A DNA stretch of 34,466 nucleotides from Pseudomonadota bacterium (GTDB lineage Bacteria > Pseudomonadota > Alphaproteobacteria > Reyranellales > Reyranellaceae). The notes under the pieces were generated by a model. That model was not told where the DNA came from and ran no database searches. It worked only from the letters and a program-made list of their open reading frames with translations. The stretch is from contig JAEZIF010000199.1 of NCBI GenBank assembly GCA_023416135.1, positions 1 to 34,466 on the forward strand, in the 5' to 3' direction. Below, one piece after another: positions 26,310-34,466 of the stretch. Within the stretch, counting starts at the first letter, position 1, and every line of letters begins with the position of its first letter. A program made the translations under genes and the position numbers.

Positions 26310-28067
26310 ATGGCCGCTTTCGCGCGCGACTTGCCGTTCGGCGCCACCCTGGTCGATCCCGGCCACACGCGCTTTCGCCTGTGGGCTCCCGGCCAGGCGC
26401 ATGTTGCCGTGGATATCAACGGCCTGGGCAGTGTGCCGATGACGCGCGATGGGGAAGGCTGGTTCGCGGCCGAGGCGGCTTGCGGGGCGGGCGCGCGCTA
26501 TCGCTTCCGTCTGGCCGACGGGCTCGCCGTGCCCGATCCGGCCTCGCGCGCCCAGGGCCGCGACGTGCACGATCCCAGCCTGGTGGTCGATCCGCGCGCC
26601 TATCGCTGGCGCCATCCGACGTGGCGCGGCCGTCGGTGGCAGGATGCCGTGTTCTACGAACTGCATGCCGGCACATTGGGCGGCTTCGCCGGTGTCGCCG
26701 CTAAACTGCCCGACCTCGCCGAGCTCGGCGTCACCGCCGTCGAGCTGATGCCAGTCAACGATTTCCCCGGCGCGCGCAACTGGGGCTATGACGGCGTGCT
26801 TCCCTTCGCGCCCGATGCTGCCTATGGCGATCCCGACGACCTGAAGGCGTTGGTCGATACCGCGCACGGTCTCGGCCTGATGGTCTTCCTCGACGTCGTC
26901 TACAACCACTTCGGGCCCGACGGGAACTACATCGCCTCCTACGCTCCGGGCTTCTTCCGTTCCGATCTCGCCACGCCCTGGGGCGCCGCCATCGATTTCC
27001 GCCGCCCCGAGGTGCGCCGCTTCTTCATCGAGAACGCGCTCTACTGGCTGATGGAGTACCGTTTCGACGGCCTGCGCTTCGACGCCGTCCATGCCATTGC
27101 CGCACCCGACTGGCTGGACGAGATGGCGGCCGAGGTCCGCGCCACCATCGAGCCCGACCGCCACGTCCATCTCGTACTCGAGCATGACGGCAACGAAGCC
27201 GACCATCTGCGTCGCGGCTTCGATGCCCAGTGGAACGACGACGGCCACCACGTCCTGCACGTCCTGCTGACAGGCGACTCGGACGGCTACTATGCCGACT
27301 ATGCTGATCGGCCGGCCGCGCGGCTGGCGCGCTGCCTCGGCGAAGGCTTTGTCTACCAGGGCGAGCCGTCCGCCTATCGCAAAGGAGAGCGCCGCGGCAC
27401 GCCCAGCTCCGATCTCGCCCCCACGGCATTCGTGCTGTTCCTGCAGAACCATGACCAGGTCGGCAACCGGCCGTTCGGGGACCGCTTGGTCGAGCGCGCC
27501 GATCCCGCGCTGCTCGAGGCCGCGATTGCACTCCAGCTCCTCTGCCCGCAGATTCCGTTGATCTTCATGGGCGAGGAGGGGGCGAGCCGCACACCATTCC
27601 TCTTCTTCACCGACCATCACGGCGATCTTGCCAAGGCGGTGCGCGAAGGCCGGCGGCGCGAGTTCGCGGGCTTCAAGGGTTTTCACGACGGCGAGTCGGC
27701 GGCCTCGATACCGGACCCGAACGCGCTCGCGACCTTCGAGAGCAGCCGGCCGGTCGCCGCTGACGCCGAAAGGCGCGCGCTATACCGCAAGCTGCTCGCG
27801 TTGCGTGCCGCAGCTGTGGCACCGCATCTTGACGGCGCACGGTCGATTTCGGCGAAGGCAGCCGGCCCCGCCTGCGTCGCCGCACGCTGGCGCCTCGGCA
27901 GCGGCGCCGTGCTTGGGCTGGTCAGCAATCTCGGTAGCACTGCCTGCACAGTCGATGCGCCGGAGGGCGATCTCTTGTTCGAGAGCCGCGCGGGCGCCGG
28001 CGAAGAAGTCCGCGCCGGAGGATTGGCGGGACCTGCAACCGTGGCGTTCCTCAAGTCCCCCGGATGA
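26310..28067 (+). CDS. treZ: Malto-oligosyltrehalose trehalohydrolase TreZ
   Basis: A 585-residue GH13 enzyme that releases free trehalose from malto-oligosyltrehalose. It has an N-terminal beta domain (FRLWAPGQAHVAVDING), then a barrel with VELMPVNDFPGARNWGYDGV, DVVYNHFGPDGNY, nucleophile Asp258 (LRFDAVHAI), acid/base Glu291 (LVLEHDGNEADHL) and Asp382 (LQNHDQVGNRPFGDRL). The GARNWGYDG and HDQVGNR motifs separate TreZ from GlgB. It starts four bases after the glgX stop and its stop overlaps the malQ start (ATGA at 28064-28067). Works directly after TreY, encoded two genes downstream. Confidence 0.93.
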   Translation: MAAFARDLPFGATLVDPGHTRFRLWAPGQAHVAVDINGLGSVPMTRDGEGWFAAEAACGAGARYRFRLADGLAVPDPASRAQGRDVHDPSLVVDPRAYRWRHPTWRGRRWQDAVFYELHAGTLGGFAGVAAKLPDLAELGVTAVELMPVNDFPGARNWGYDGVLPFAPDAAYGDPDDLKALVDTAHGLGLMVFLDVVYNHFGPDGNYIASYAPGFFRSDLATPWGAAIDFRRPEVRRFFIENALYWLMEYRFDGLRFDAVHAIAAPDWLDEMAAEVRATIEPDRHVHLVLEHDGNEADHLRRGFDAQWNDDGHHVLHVLLTGDSDGYYADYADRPAARLARCLGEGFVYQGEPSAYRKGERRGTPSSDLAPTAFVLFLQNHDQVGNRPFGDRLVERADPALLEAAIALQLLCPQIPLIFMGEEGASRTPFLFFTDHHGDLAKAVREGRRREFAGFKGFHDGESAASIPDPNALATFESSRPVAADAERRALYRKLLALRAAAVAPHLDGARSISAKAAGPACVAARWRLGSGAVLGLVSNLGSTACTVDAPEGDLLFESRAGAGEEVRAGGLAGPATVAFLKSPG

Positions 28068-29920
28068 ACGAGGAAGCGGTCCTGGCTCGCGCGCGGTCGG
28101 TTGGTCTCGCCGTCGACTGGACCGATGCCATGGGCCGCCCGCAAAGGGTCAGGACCGAATCCCTGCGCCGCCTGCTCGAAGCCCTCGACGGTGTGGCTGC
28201 ATTGGCCGGTCCGCCGCCGCTCGTCACCGCGCGCCTCGGCCGGCCCATCGCCATCGCCGGCCTGCACGGCGTCCAGGCGGCCGAACTTGCCCTGGAAGGG
28301 GGCCACGTGAGATCCGTCGCGCTACGCAATGGCATGCTGCCGGGGATCAGGCGCCCCGGCTATCACCGGCTGCGTTTCGCCGGTCGCGAGATCACCCTGG
28401 CAGTGGCGCCGCCGCGTTGCGTTACCTTGCAGGATATCGGCGGCGCGGTGCGCATGTGGGGCGTGGCGGCCCAGGTTTACGGCCTGCGCCGTGCCGGCGA
28501 CGGCGGCATCGGCGACGCTGGCGCCGTGCGCGAGCTTGCCGAGGTGGCGGCGCGACACGGCGCTGATGCCGTGGCGCTGAGCCCCCTGCACAGCCTTTTC
28601 CCCCACGATCCGGCGCGCTACGGCCCCTATTCGCCGTCGAGCCGGTTGTTCCTCAATCCGCTCTACGCAGATCCTTCGGCCACCTTCGATGCCGCCGCGG
28701 TTGCGCCCGACGACGCGATGGAGCGCGCGGCCTTGATCGATTGGCCTGCCGCCGGGGCGACCAAGTTCGCCCGCCTGCGCGCCCTGTTCGACTCCTTCGA
28801 CCAGGTAGATACGCCGCTCTTGCGCGAGTTCGAGCGATTTGTCGTCGACGGCGGCGAAGCGTTGCGCCAGCATGCCCGCTTCGAAGCCGGGCAATCCGCA
28901 GGCTCGGAGCGCTATCACCTGTTCCTGCAATGGATCACTGCGCGTTCCTTCGCCGCCGCACAGCGCGCGGCCAAGGAGGCCGGCATGCGCATCGGCCTCT
29001 TGAGCGACCTCGCGATTGGCATGGACCGCAGCGGCAGCCATGCCTGGGCGCGCCAGTCCGACCTGCTGATGGGCTTGTCGATCGGCGCACCGCCCGACGC
29101 CTTCAATCCGCATGGCCAGGACTGGGGCCTGACCGGCTTCTCGCCGCACGCCCTAGTGGCTACCGGCTTCGAGGCCTTCCTCGCGACCCTGCGCGCCGCG
29201 CTGGCCCATGCCGGCGGCGTGCGTATCGACCACGTCATGGGTCTGATGCGACTGTGGCTGATCCCGCGCGGCCAGCCCGCGGGCGAGGGCGCCTATCTCG
29301 TCTATCCCTTGGAGGATCTGCTCAACCTGCTTGTGCTCGAATCGCATCGCCATGGCGCCGTGGTGATCGGCGAGGATCTCGGCACCGTGCCGCCCGGATT
29401 TCGCGCCCGCCTGCGCCGCGCCGGCATTGCTGGCATGGACGTGCTGTGGTTCGAGCGCACGCGGCTCCACTTCAAGAAGCCTTCGCGCTGGCGCGCCGAC
29501 GCGGTCGCCATGACCACAACCCATGACCTGCCCACCGTGGCCGGCTGGTGGAGCGGCGAGGACATCCGCATGCGCCGCGCTCTGGGTCTCGGCACACCCG
29601 GCGAGGAACAGGAGCGCACCCAGGACCGCGCGCGATTGTGGCGCGCCTTCGGCAACGCCGGACTCGATGGGGCGATGCCGCCCGCCGACCAGCCGACGCC
29701 CGTCGTCGATGCCGCGCTGGGATACGTTGCCCAGGCGCCATCACCGCTCATGCTGGCTCCGCTGGAGGACCTGCTCGGCCTCGTCGAGCAACCCAACCTG
29801 CCCGGCACGATCGACGAGCATCCCAACTGGCGGCGGCGCCTTGGCCAATCCGCATGTGAGATTTTCGAGATGCCCGCGGTGCGCAACCGCATCGACGTCA
29901 TCCGGCGCCACCGCCGATGA
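28064..29920 (+). CDS. malQ: 4-alpha-glucanotransferase MalQ (GH77)
   Basis: A 618-residue GH77 disproportionating enzyme. After an N-terminal region of about 125 residues (MNEEAVLARARSVGLAVDW and a beta domain) the barrel shows MWGVAAQVYGLRRAGDGGIGD, nucleophile Asp389 (VRIDHVMGLMRLW), acid/base Glu437 (VIGEDLGTVP) and Asp488 (TTTHDLPTVAGWW), the full GH77 set. It joins short maltodextrins into longer ones, which TreY can use, and releases glucose. It overlaps treZ by four bases upstream and treY by four bases downstream, so it is locked between the two trehalose-forming genes. E. coli MalQ is somewhat longer (about 694), mostly in the N-terminal part. Confidence 0.93.
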   Translation: MNEEAVLARARSVGLAVDWTDAMGRPQRVRTESLRRLLEALDGVAALAGPPPLVTARLGRPIAIAGLHGVQAAELALEGGHVRSVALRNGMLPGIRRPGYHRLRFAGREITLAVAPPRCVTLQDIGGAVRMWGVAAQVYGLRRAGDGGIGDAGAVRELAEVAARHGADAVALSPLHSLFPHDPARYGPYSPSSRLFLNPLYADPSATFDAAAVAPDDAMERAALIDWPAAGATKFARLRALFDSFDQVDTPLLREFERFVVDGGEALRQHARFEAGQSAGSERYHLFLQWITARSFAAAQRAAKEAGMRIGLLSDLAIGMDRSGSHAWARQSDLLMGLSIGAPPDAFNPHGQDWGLTGFSPHALVATGFEAFLATLRAALAHAGGVRIDHVMGLMRLWLIPRGQPAGEGAYLVYPLEDLLNLLVLESHRHGAVVIGEDLGTVPPGFRARLRRAGIAGMDVLWFERTRLHFKKPSRWRADAVAMTTTHDLPTVAGWWSGEDIRMRRALGLGTPGEEQERTQDRARLWRAFGNAGLDGAMPPADQPTPVVDAALGYVAQAPSPLMLAPLEDLLGLVEQPNLPGTIDEHPNWRRRLGQSACEIFEMPAVRNRIDVIRRHRR

Positions 29921-32370
29921 CCCCCAGCGCCACGCTACGCCTGCAGTTCCATCGCGGCTTCACCTTCGCCGATGCCGAATCGCTGGTGCCCTATTTCGCG
30001 CGGCTGGGCATCAGCCATCTCTATGCCTCGCCCATCGCCGTCGCGCGGCCGGGCTCGCAGCACGGTTACGACGTGATCGACGCGACGCGCGTCAATCCCG
30101 AGCTGGGAGGCGAGGCGGGCCTGTTGGCCCTGTCGTCGGCCCTGCGCGCAACGGGGATGGGCCTGATCCTCGATATCGTGCCCAACCATATGGCGGCCGA
30201 CACCGCCAACGCCTGGTGGGCCGACGTGCTGCACCACGGCCGTGCCAGCCGCTTCGCCCACTGGTTCGACATCGACTGGGATGCCGACGACAAGGTGCTG
30301 CTGCCGATCCTCGGCTGCTCACTCGACGAGGTGCTGGCCGCCGGTGAACTTCGCCGCGATGACGACGCCTTCGTTTACTTCTCTCACCACCTGCCGGCCG
30401 TCGAGGGTGGCCTGGAGCAGCAGCACTGGCGTCTGGCCTGGTGGCGCAGCGCCGGCGATCGCATCAACTGGCGGCGCTTCTTCGACATCAGCGAGCTTGT
30501 ATGCCTGCGCATGGAGGAGGCGGAGGTCTTCGAGGCGGTCCATGCGCTGCCTTTGCGCCTGCATGCCCAGGGCATCATCGACGGCCTGCGCATCGACCAC
30601 GTCGACGGACTCACCGATCCGGCGGGTTATTGCCGGGCCTTGCGCGCGCATCTCGGGCCATCTGCGTATATCGTCGTCGAGAAGATCCTGCTGGCCGGCG
30701 AGACTCTGCCGGCCGACTGGGGCTGCGACGGCACCACCGGCTACGACTTCATGGACGAGGTCAACGCCCTGCAGCACGACCCGGCCGGCGAGCGTGTGCT
30801 GGCCGAGGCATGGGCGGCGCTGAGCGGCCGGCCGGCCGACTTCGCCGCCGAGGAAGAGACCGCCCGCCGTGAGATCCTGGCGCGCAGCTTCGGCGCTCAG
30901 CTGGACGCCTGCGCCGCCGCCTTCGACCCCGACTCCTCCAACGGCGAGTTGGCGCGCCCGCTGCTGCGCCGCGTGCTCGGCGAACTGTTGGCGCATTTCC
31001 CAGTCTATCGCACCTATGGCTGCGAGGGCGTGCTCTCATCGGCCGATCGCGCCGTGCTCGATCGCGCCGCCGCCGGTGCGCGCCGCACCTGTCTGGCGAC
31101 CGATCGCTGGTCGATCGACCCGCTGCTCGGCCGCTTCGACGGGCCCGACTACACGCCGGCCGTGTCGCGCTTCCAGCAACTCAGCGCGCCGATCGCCGCC
31201 AAGGCCGTCGAGGACACCGGCTTCTACCGCTATGGCCGCCTGCTGTCGCGCAACGATGTCGGCTTCGACCCCGCCACGTTCGCTGTCGACGTCGATGCCT
31301 TCCATCGCCTGATGCAGCGCCGCCGCGCCGACTGGCCGCGCGCTCTGTTGGCGACGGCCACGCACGACCACAAGCGCGGCGAGGATGTACGCGCACGTCT
31401 CGCCGTGCTGAGCGGCATGGCCCCGGAATGGACCACCCTTCAACGAGACTGGGTCGAGGCCAGCCGTGCGCTCTGCCGTGATGCTGCTCCGTCGGCGGGC
31501 GATATAGCCCTTTTGCTGCAGACGATTGTCGGCGCCTGGCCCTTCGACCTCGACTCCGGCGATCGCGCCGGGCGGCTCGCCTTCGCCGATCGACTGGTCG
31601 CCTGGCAGCAAAAGGCGTTGCGCGAGGCCAAGCTCGCCAGCGACTGGGCCGACATCAATGAGGCCTATGAGGCCGCGGCGCGCGATTTCACCATGGCGCT
31701 GGTCGCCGAGGCCGTGCTGCCCGACCTGCTGAAACGCATCGCCTCCTTCGTGCAGCGCATTGCGCCGGCCGGTGCGCTCAACGGCTTGACGCAATGCCTG
31801 CTGCGCATGACCGTGCCCGGCGTGCCCGATCTCTATCAAGGGACCGAACTCTGGGACCTCAGCCTGGTCGATCCCGACAACCGCCGGCCGGTCGATTGGC
31901 CCCGGCGCGAGCGAGCGTCGCTCGGCGAGCCGCTGCCGGATTTGGCCGGACATTGGCGCGACGGCGCCGTGAAGCAGGCCCTTATCGCGCGCGTTCTTGG
32001 GCTGCGCCGGAGACTCTCGTCCCTGTTCGAGGATGGCGACTATCGCCCGGTCAAGCTGGAGGGGCCGCTGGCCGACGCCATGATCGCTTTCGTGCGCCGC
32101 AGTCCGGAAGCCTGGGCCTTGGTCGTAGCACCACGTCAGATCCTGCGCCTGCCGCTGATAGAGGGCGACATACGTGTGGCTACCGATGGCTGGCAGGACA
32201 CGGCCATCGTCCTCCATGAGATTCCGCACGAGGCGACGAACGCCCTCGACGCGGTGCCGGTCGACATCCGCGAAGGACGCATTCCGCTCGGCGTTCTCTG
32301 CGCGGCGCTGCCGTTTGCTCTGCTCTCAGCCGACCTGACGGTGCGAGCGAAGGTGCCGTTCTACCCGTGA
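29917..32370 (+). CDS. treY: Maltooligosyltrehalose synthase TreY
   Basis: An 817-residue GH13 enzyme that flips the reducing-end alpha-1,4 bond of a maltodextrin into the alpha,alpha-1,1 bond of trehalose. It starts TLRLQFHRGFTFADA, the TreY opening, and shows LYASPIAVARPGSQHGYDV, DIVPNHMA, nucleophile Asp227 (LRIDHVDGLTDP), acid/base Glu255 (VVEKIL) and Asp484 (THDHKRGED). The DHKRGEDVRARL segment and C-terminal VPDLYQGTELWD are typical of the family. The ATG overlaps the malQ stop by four bases. Last gene of the seven-gene operon; no strong terminator follows. Confidence 0.94.
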   Translation: MTPSATLRLQFHRGFTFADAESLVPYFARLGISHLYASPIAVARPGSQHGYDVIDATRVNPELGGEAGLLALSSALRATGMGLILDIVPNHMAADTANAWWADVLHHGRASRFAHWFDIDWDADDKVLLPILGCSLDEVLAAGELRRDDDAFVYFSHHLPAVEGGLEQQHWRLAWWRSAGDRINWRRFFDISELVCLRMEEAEVFEAVHALPLRLHAQGIIDGLRIDHVDGLTDPAGYCRALRAHLGPSAYIVVEKILLAGETLPADWGCDGTTGYDFMDEVNALQHDPAGERVLAEAWAALSGRPADFAAEEETARREILARSFGAQLDACAAAFDPDSSNGELARPLLRRVLGELLAHFPVYRTYGCEGVLSSADRAVLDRAAAGARRTCLATDRWSIDPLLGRFDGPDYTPAVSRFQQLSAPIAAKAVEDTGFYRYGRLLSRNDVGFDPATFAVDVDAFHRLMQRRRADWPRALLATATHDHKRGEDVRARLAVLSGMAPEWTTLQRDWVEASRALCRDAAPSAGDIALLLQTIVGAWPFDLDSGDRAGRLAFADRLVAWQQKALREAKLASDWADINEAYEAAARDFTMALVAEAVLPDLLKRIASFVQRIAPAGALNGLTQCLLRMTVPGVPDLYQGTELWDLSLVDPDNRRPVDWPRRERASLGEPLPDLAGHWRDGAVKQALIARVLGLRRRLSSLFEDGDYRPVKLEGPLADAMIAFVRRSPEAWALVVAPRQILRLPLIEGDIRVATDGWQDTAIVLHEIPHEATNALDAVPVDIREGRIPLGVLCAALPFALLSADLTVRAKVPFYP

Positions 32371-32475
32371 CGTGGCCGAATGGTCACCGGAATGCCACGG
32401 GACCTCGCTGCGGTTTCTGCTAACGGCCCCTTGATCGGACTGTGGGCTCCGGTCGTGCGATTGGGGAGTACACAC

Positions 32476-32910
32476 ATGCCGATCATGTGGGGAGTCAATC
32501 ATTCTGTGCGCCTCGTCTCGGCGAAAGCCACCGGCGAACTCGGCAGAAAGGACATCGAGGGCTACCTTGACGGTCTCATGGCCGCGGCCACCCTGTCGTA
32601 CCGCAAGGTCCTGGACATGGCGGAGAGCCGTTTGGCCCTGAGCGACGACGACATGGCGGCCCTTGGAGAACGCATCCGTTCCCACGAATCCACGGCAGCA
32701 ATGGGCAACGTCGCCGTCATCGCTGTCGCGGACGAGGTCTACGATCAGTTCAGGCTGTTCGAGAGCATTGTCCATGCCCAGCGACAGCTTCGCGTCTTTC
32801 GTGACGCCGAGATGGCCTACGCATGGCTGACGGTAGGGCCGCCCGAAGGGTACGAGCGGACCGAGACGCGCCGTATCGCTGATCGACGGGCCACGCTTGA
32901 TGCCGCCTGA
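32476..32910 (+). CDS. Small protein, possibly STAS/SpoIIAA-like
   Basis: A 144-residue soluble protein. The pattern is a short beta strand (VNHSVRLVSAKATGELG), a helix (RKDIEGYLDGLMAAA), a strand (YRKVLDMAES), a helix (DDMAALGERIRSHE), a strand (GNVAVIAVADEV) and a further helix with a final AMYAWL-like AEMAYAWLTV. This alternation resembles SpoIIAA/STAS-like proteins common in Alphaproteobacteria, but no decisive motif is present. The ATG at 32476 is chosen because GGGAG (32463-32467) lies eight bases upstream; the upstream ATG at 32380 lacks one. Convergent with the lipoprotein gene at 32931. Function unknown. Confidence 0.65.
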   Translation: MPIMWGVNHSVRLVSAKATGELGRKDIEGYLDGLMAAATLSYRKVLDMAESRLALSDDDMAALGERIRSHESTAAMGNVAVIAVADEVYDQFRLFESIVHAQRQLRVFRDAEMAYAWLTVGPPEGYERTETRRIADRRATLDAA

Positions 32911-32930
32911 CCTGACGGTGCGGCGCTCGT

Positions 32931-33191
32931 CTAGCCTTGCGGGAAGTTCGCTGAGAACGTGACGCCAGGTCCGCTGTTGTAGTAGGGGCTGTAGTAGCCG
33001 GAGCGCGGATAACCGTAGCCGTATCGTGCCGGTGCATAGTAGCCCCGACTCGGCGTGTAATAGCCGTAGTTCGGGGCGTAGTAGCCCTGGCTGTAGCCGT
33101 AGTAGGGACGGTCGTAACCGTGTTCGTTCGTGCAGCCGGTAGCGAGCGTGGCAAGCGCTGCAAGCCCGGCGATCGTGACCATGGCCTTCAT
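32931..33191 (-). CDS. Small Tyr/Gly-rich lipoprotein
   Basis: An 86-residue protein with a lipoprotein signal peptide: MKAMVTIAGLAALATLATG, then the lipidated Cys20, so the mature protein is only about 67 residues. The mature part is full of Y-G-Y and G-Y-Y steps (PYYGYSQGYYAPNYGYYT and similar), giving a tandem-like, probably disordered chain. The start at 33191 is preferred over 33215 because AGGTGAT lies just upstream and the signal peptide then begins correctly. Likely anchored in the outer or inner membrane. No named family recognised; function unknown. Confidence 0.65.
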   Translation of the reverse strand: MKAMVTIAGLAALATLATGCTNEHGYDRPYYGYSQGYYAPNYGYYTPSRGYYAPARYGYGYPRSGYYSPYYNSGPGVTFSANFPQG

Positions 33192-33270
33192 GGTGATCAC
33201 CTGTGTCCTGCACAAAGAACCAGATTGGCGGCTGGCGGTTGCCGGGCGGCGAAGTCGAGGGCGGCGGATC

Positions 33271-33654
33271 TCAGCCGCAATGTTCGTTGCGCAGGCTTAG
33301 ATGGGGCAGCGGCGGCGCGTCGGTGAGTGCAAGGGCGCGCAGCGCGGCTGCACAGACGATTCGCGCGTCCGAGGAGATCGTGTAGAGCCCGTCGGGCAAC
33401 AGCGACTTCGCGTACTTGAGCTGCTCGGTAAAGGGCGGAGCTTCGACCCAACCGTGTAACCCCGGTTCGACGATCAGCACGTCACCTTTGGCGCGCGCCT
33501 CGACCAGCGCCGGGCTGGCGAGATCGTTGCCGTCTTCGATGCCGTGCAGAGCGCAGTAGATCTCGACGTCGAGCGCTCGCGACGGCGGTTCGAGCAGGCA
33601 GCGGTTGGCCAGCATTGCCAGCGTGCCGGGGCCTGACGGGTAGTACATGTTCAT
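33271..33654 (-). CDS. Hypothetical small protein
   Basis: A 127-residue soluble protein without signal peptide or membrane segment. It starts with a helix (TLAMLANRCLLEPPSRALDVEIYCALHG), has a central APPFTEQLKYAKSLLPDGLYTISSD and then a helix AALRALAL. The segment resembles the APRYT.SLDAALTLVP pattern of small alphaproteobacterial and phage-derived proteins, but I cannot confirm the family. Two start candidates (33654 and 33648) share a weak ribosome site. Function unknown. Confidence 0.55.
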   Translation of the reverse strand: MNMYYPSGPGTLAMLANRCLLEPPSRALDVEIYCALHGIEDGNDLASPALVEARAKGDVLIVEPGLHGWVEAPPFTEQLKYAKSLLPDGLYTISSDARIVCAAALRALALTDAPPLPHLSLRNEHCG

Positions 33655-34107
33655 GTCCCATAAACGCCAGCAGGCGCGCTTGAGTTGAGGGACTTTGAAA
33701 ATATCCTGTCGATGAGATTCACCTACTGCATCTAGTTTCCGCGCACGCTCTTTCGCCTTTCAGTAGCGTGCTTGTTTTCAAGCCGCCGATTTCGGCGCGG
33801 CGATTCATTCTCACCATCACAGCCTTCGGTTGGCTGCCCTTTTGCCCAGGGCTGCCGACTCGTGATCATCGCAAGACGGGTGGCACAGCCGAGCCCACAG
33901 CGACAGTGAAGACAAGTGCCGATTTCAGGCCCGGAATCGGTATTGACTGCAGAATTGAATCCCGGCGGGCGGCGAGGCGAAACAGCAGGACTGAAGATTC
34001 GGACGGTGCGCCGTTGCCCACGTCCTTCGCAGTCGATCTCATCCCAAAGCCGGCTTGAACAAGCGCGGTGCACTCGCGTCGTCGACTGCAATTGGCAGGG
34101 AGCGACG
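33655..34107. other. Intergenic stretch, no gene recognised
   Basis: About 450 bases between divergent genes, with an AT-richer patch near 33690-33735 that could carry promoters, and a small hairpin CGCCGA-TT-TCGGCG at 33784-33797. The open frames here (33768-34058 plus, 33732 onward minus) lack ribosome sites and family signatures. Confidence 0.4.
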
Positions 34108-34407
34108 GTGACGAAGCGCGTCTTGATGCTCGGTCGTGTGTTTGGCGCGTGCGGCCAGCCTTTCCAGCCTTCCACGCCCTCGATCGCCGTGAGGCGGGGC
34201 ATGACCGAGCAACAGGTTATCGAGGCCGCCACCAGGCGCATGCCCGATCAAGTGATGCAGATGACCTGCGGCTACGAAGCCGCCGCACCGTTTCCGTACC
34301 GAATCTACGTCTACGAGGCCGCCTGGCGCGGGTGGCACCATCAGCCGAAGCTGTCGATCGTGTTCGAGGACGTTCGGGGAAGGTGGCTGGTGAGCCAGTG
34401 GCTCTGA
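34108..34407 (+). CDS. Small putative lipoprotein
   Basis: A 99-residue protein starting at a GTG (34108) with GGGAG at 34098-34102, five bases upstream. A short signal sequence (VTKRVLMLGRVFGAC) ends in a lipobox-like G-A-C (Cys15), so it is probably lipidated. The mature part has GMTEQQVIEAATRRMPDQVMQ, the helical pattern seen in SmpA/BamE-like small lipoproteins, then an edge-strand-rich IYVYEAAWRGW and SIVFEDVRGRWLVSQWL. The long frame from 33916 is rejected because it has no ribosome site and the extension is low-complexity. The family is suggested only; the last 59 bases of the window hold no gene. Confidence 0.6.
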   Translation: MTKRVLMLGRVFGACGQPFQPSTPSIAVRRGMTEQQVIEAATRRMPDQVMQMTCGYEAAAPFPYRIYVYEAAWRGWHHQPKLSIVFEDVRGRWLVSQWL

Positions 34408-34466
34408 GCTCCGCGTTCGATTCCCTGAGTCGGCGTCCAGGTCATTGAAGTCAGGGTCGGACAGGG

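Noticed and set aside
32371..32399. CGTGGC and GCCACG inverted repeat after treY as a terminator
   Set aside because: Only six base pairs, a 17-base loop and no T run after it.

Overview
The window comes from a high-GC Proteobacterium, most likely an alphaproteobacterium of the Hyphomicrobiales or a nearby lineage. The clues are GC-rich codon use, an IalB-family protein, Liv-type ABC transport genes and a proteobacterial-style long GlgE and TreS-maltokinase fusion. I could not run searches, so the taxonomy is inference.

Layout: (1) 1-3180 is a patchy accessory stretch. It has the frameshifted tail of an IS630-family transposase, a kbp-like BON-LysM gene, a peptidoglycan-binding zinc metallopeptidase gene on the minus strand, and a remnant of a Sel1-repeat gene between non-coding stretches. 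(2) 3180-11455 is a transport locus. An MFS transporter and two near-duplicate branched-chain-amino-acid-type binding proteins lie on the minus strand; both binding-protein genes end in clear hairpin terminators. They diverge from livG-livF-livH-livM and an RraA-like gene on the plus strand. (3) 11464-15312 holds a membrane-bound class III adenylate cyclase, an IalB-like secreted protein and an HlyD-type adaptor with no visible partner. (4) 15600-32370 is one compact run of seven alpha-glucan/trehalose genes: glgE, treS-mak, glgB, glgX, treZ, malQ, treY. (5) 32476-34407 holds four small genes: a possible SpoIIAA-like protein, a Tyr-rich lipoprotein, an unrecognised small protein and a small lipoprotein.

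Region 4 is the main story. Neighbouring genes overlap by 4 bases (GTGA or ATGA junctions) or are separated by 1 to 4 bases, so it reads as a single translationally coupled operon. TreS turns trehalose into maltose, the fused maltokinase makes maltose-1-phosphate, GlgE extends alpha-1,4-glucan with it and GlgB adds branches. GlgX debranches, MalQ rearranges the freed chains, TreY converts the reducing end to a trehalosyl end and TreZ releases trehalose. The operon therefore encodes a closed loop between trehalose and glycogen-like glucan, with no glgA, glgC, glgP or otsAB in the window. Every catalytic triad of the GH13/GH77 enzymes is visible and intact, while the extra N-terminal amylase-like domain of GlgE appears catalytically dead.
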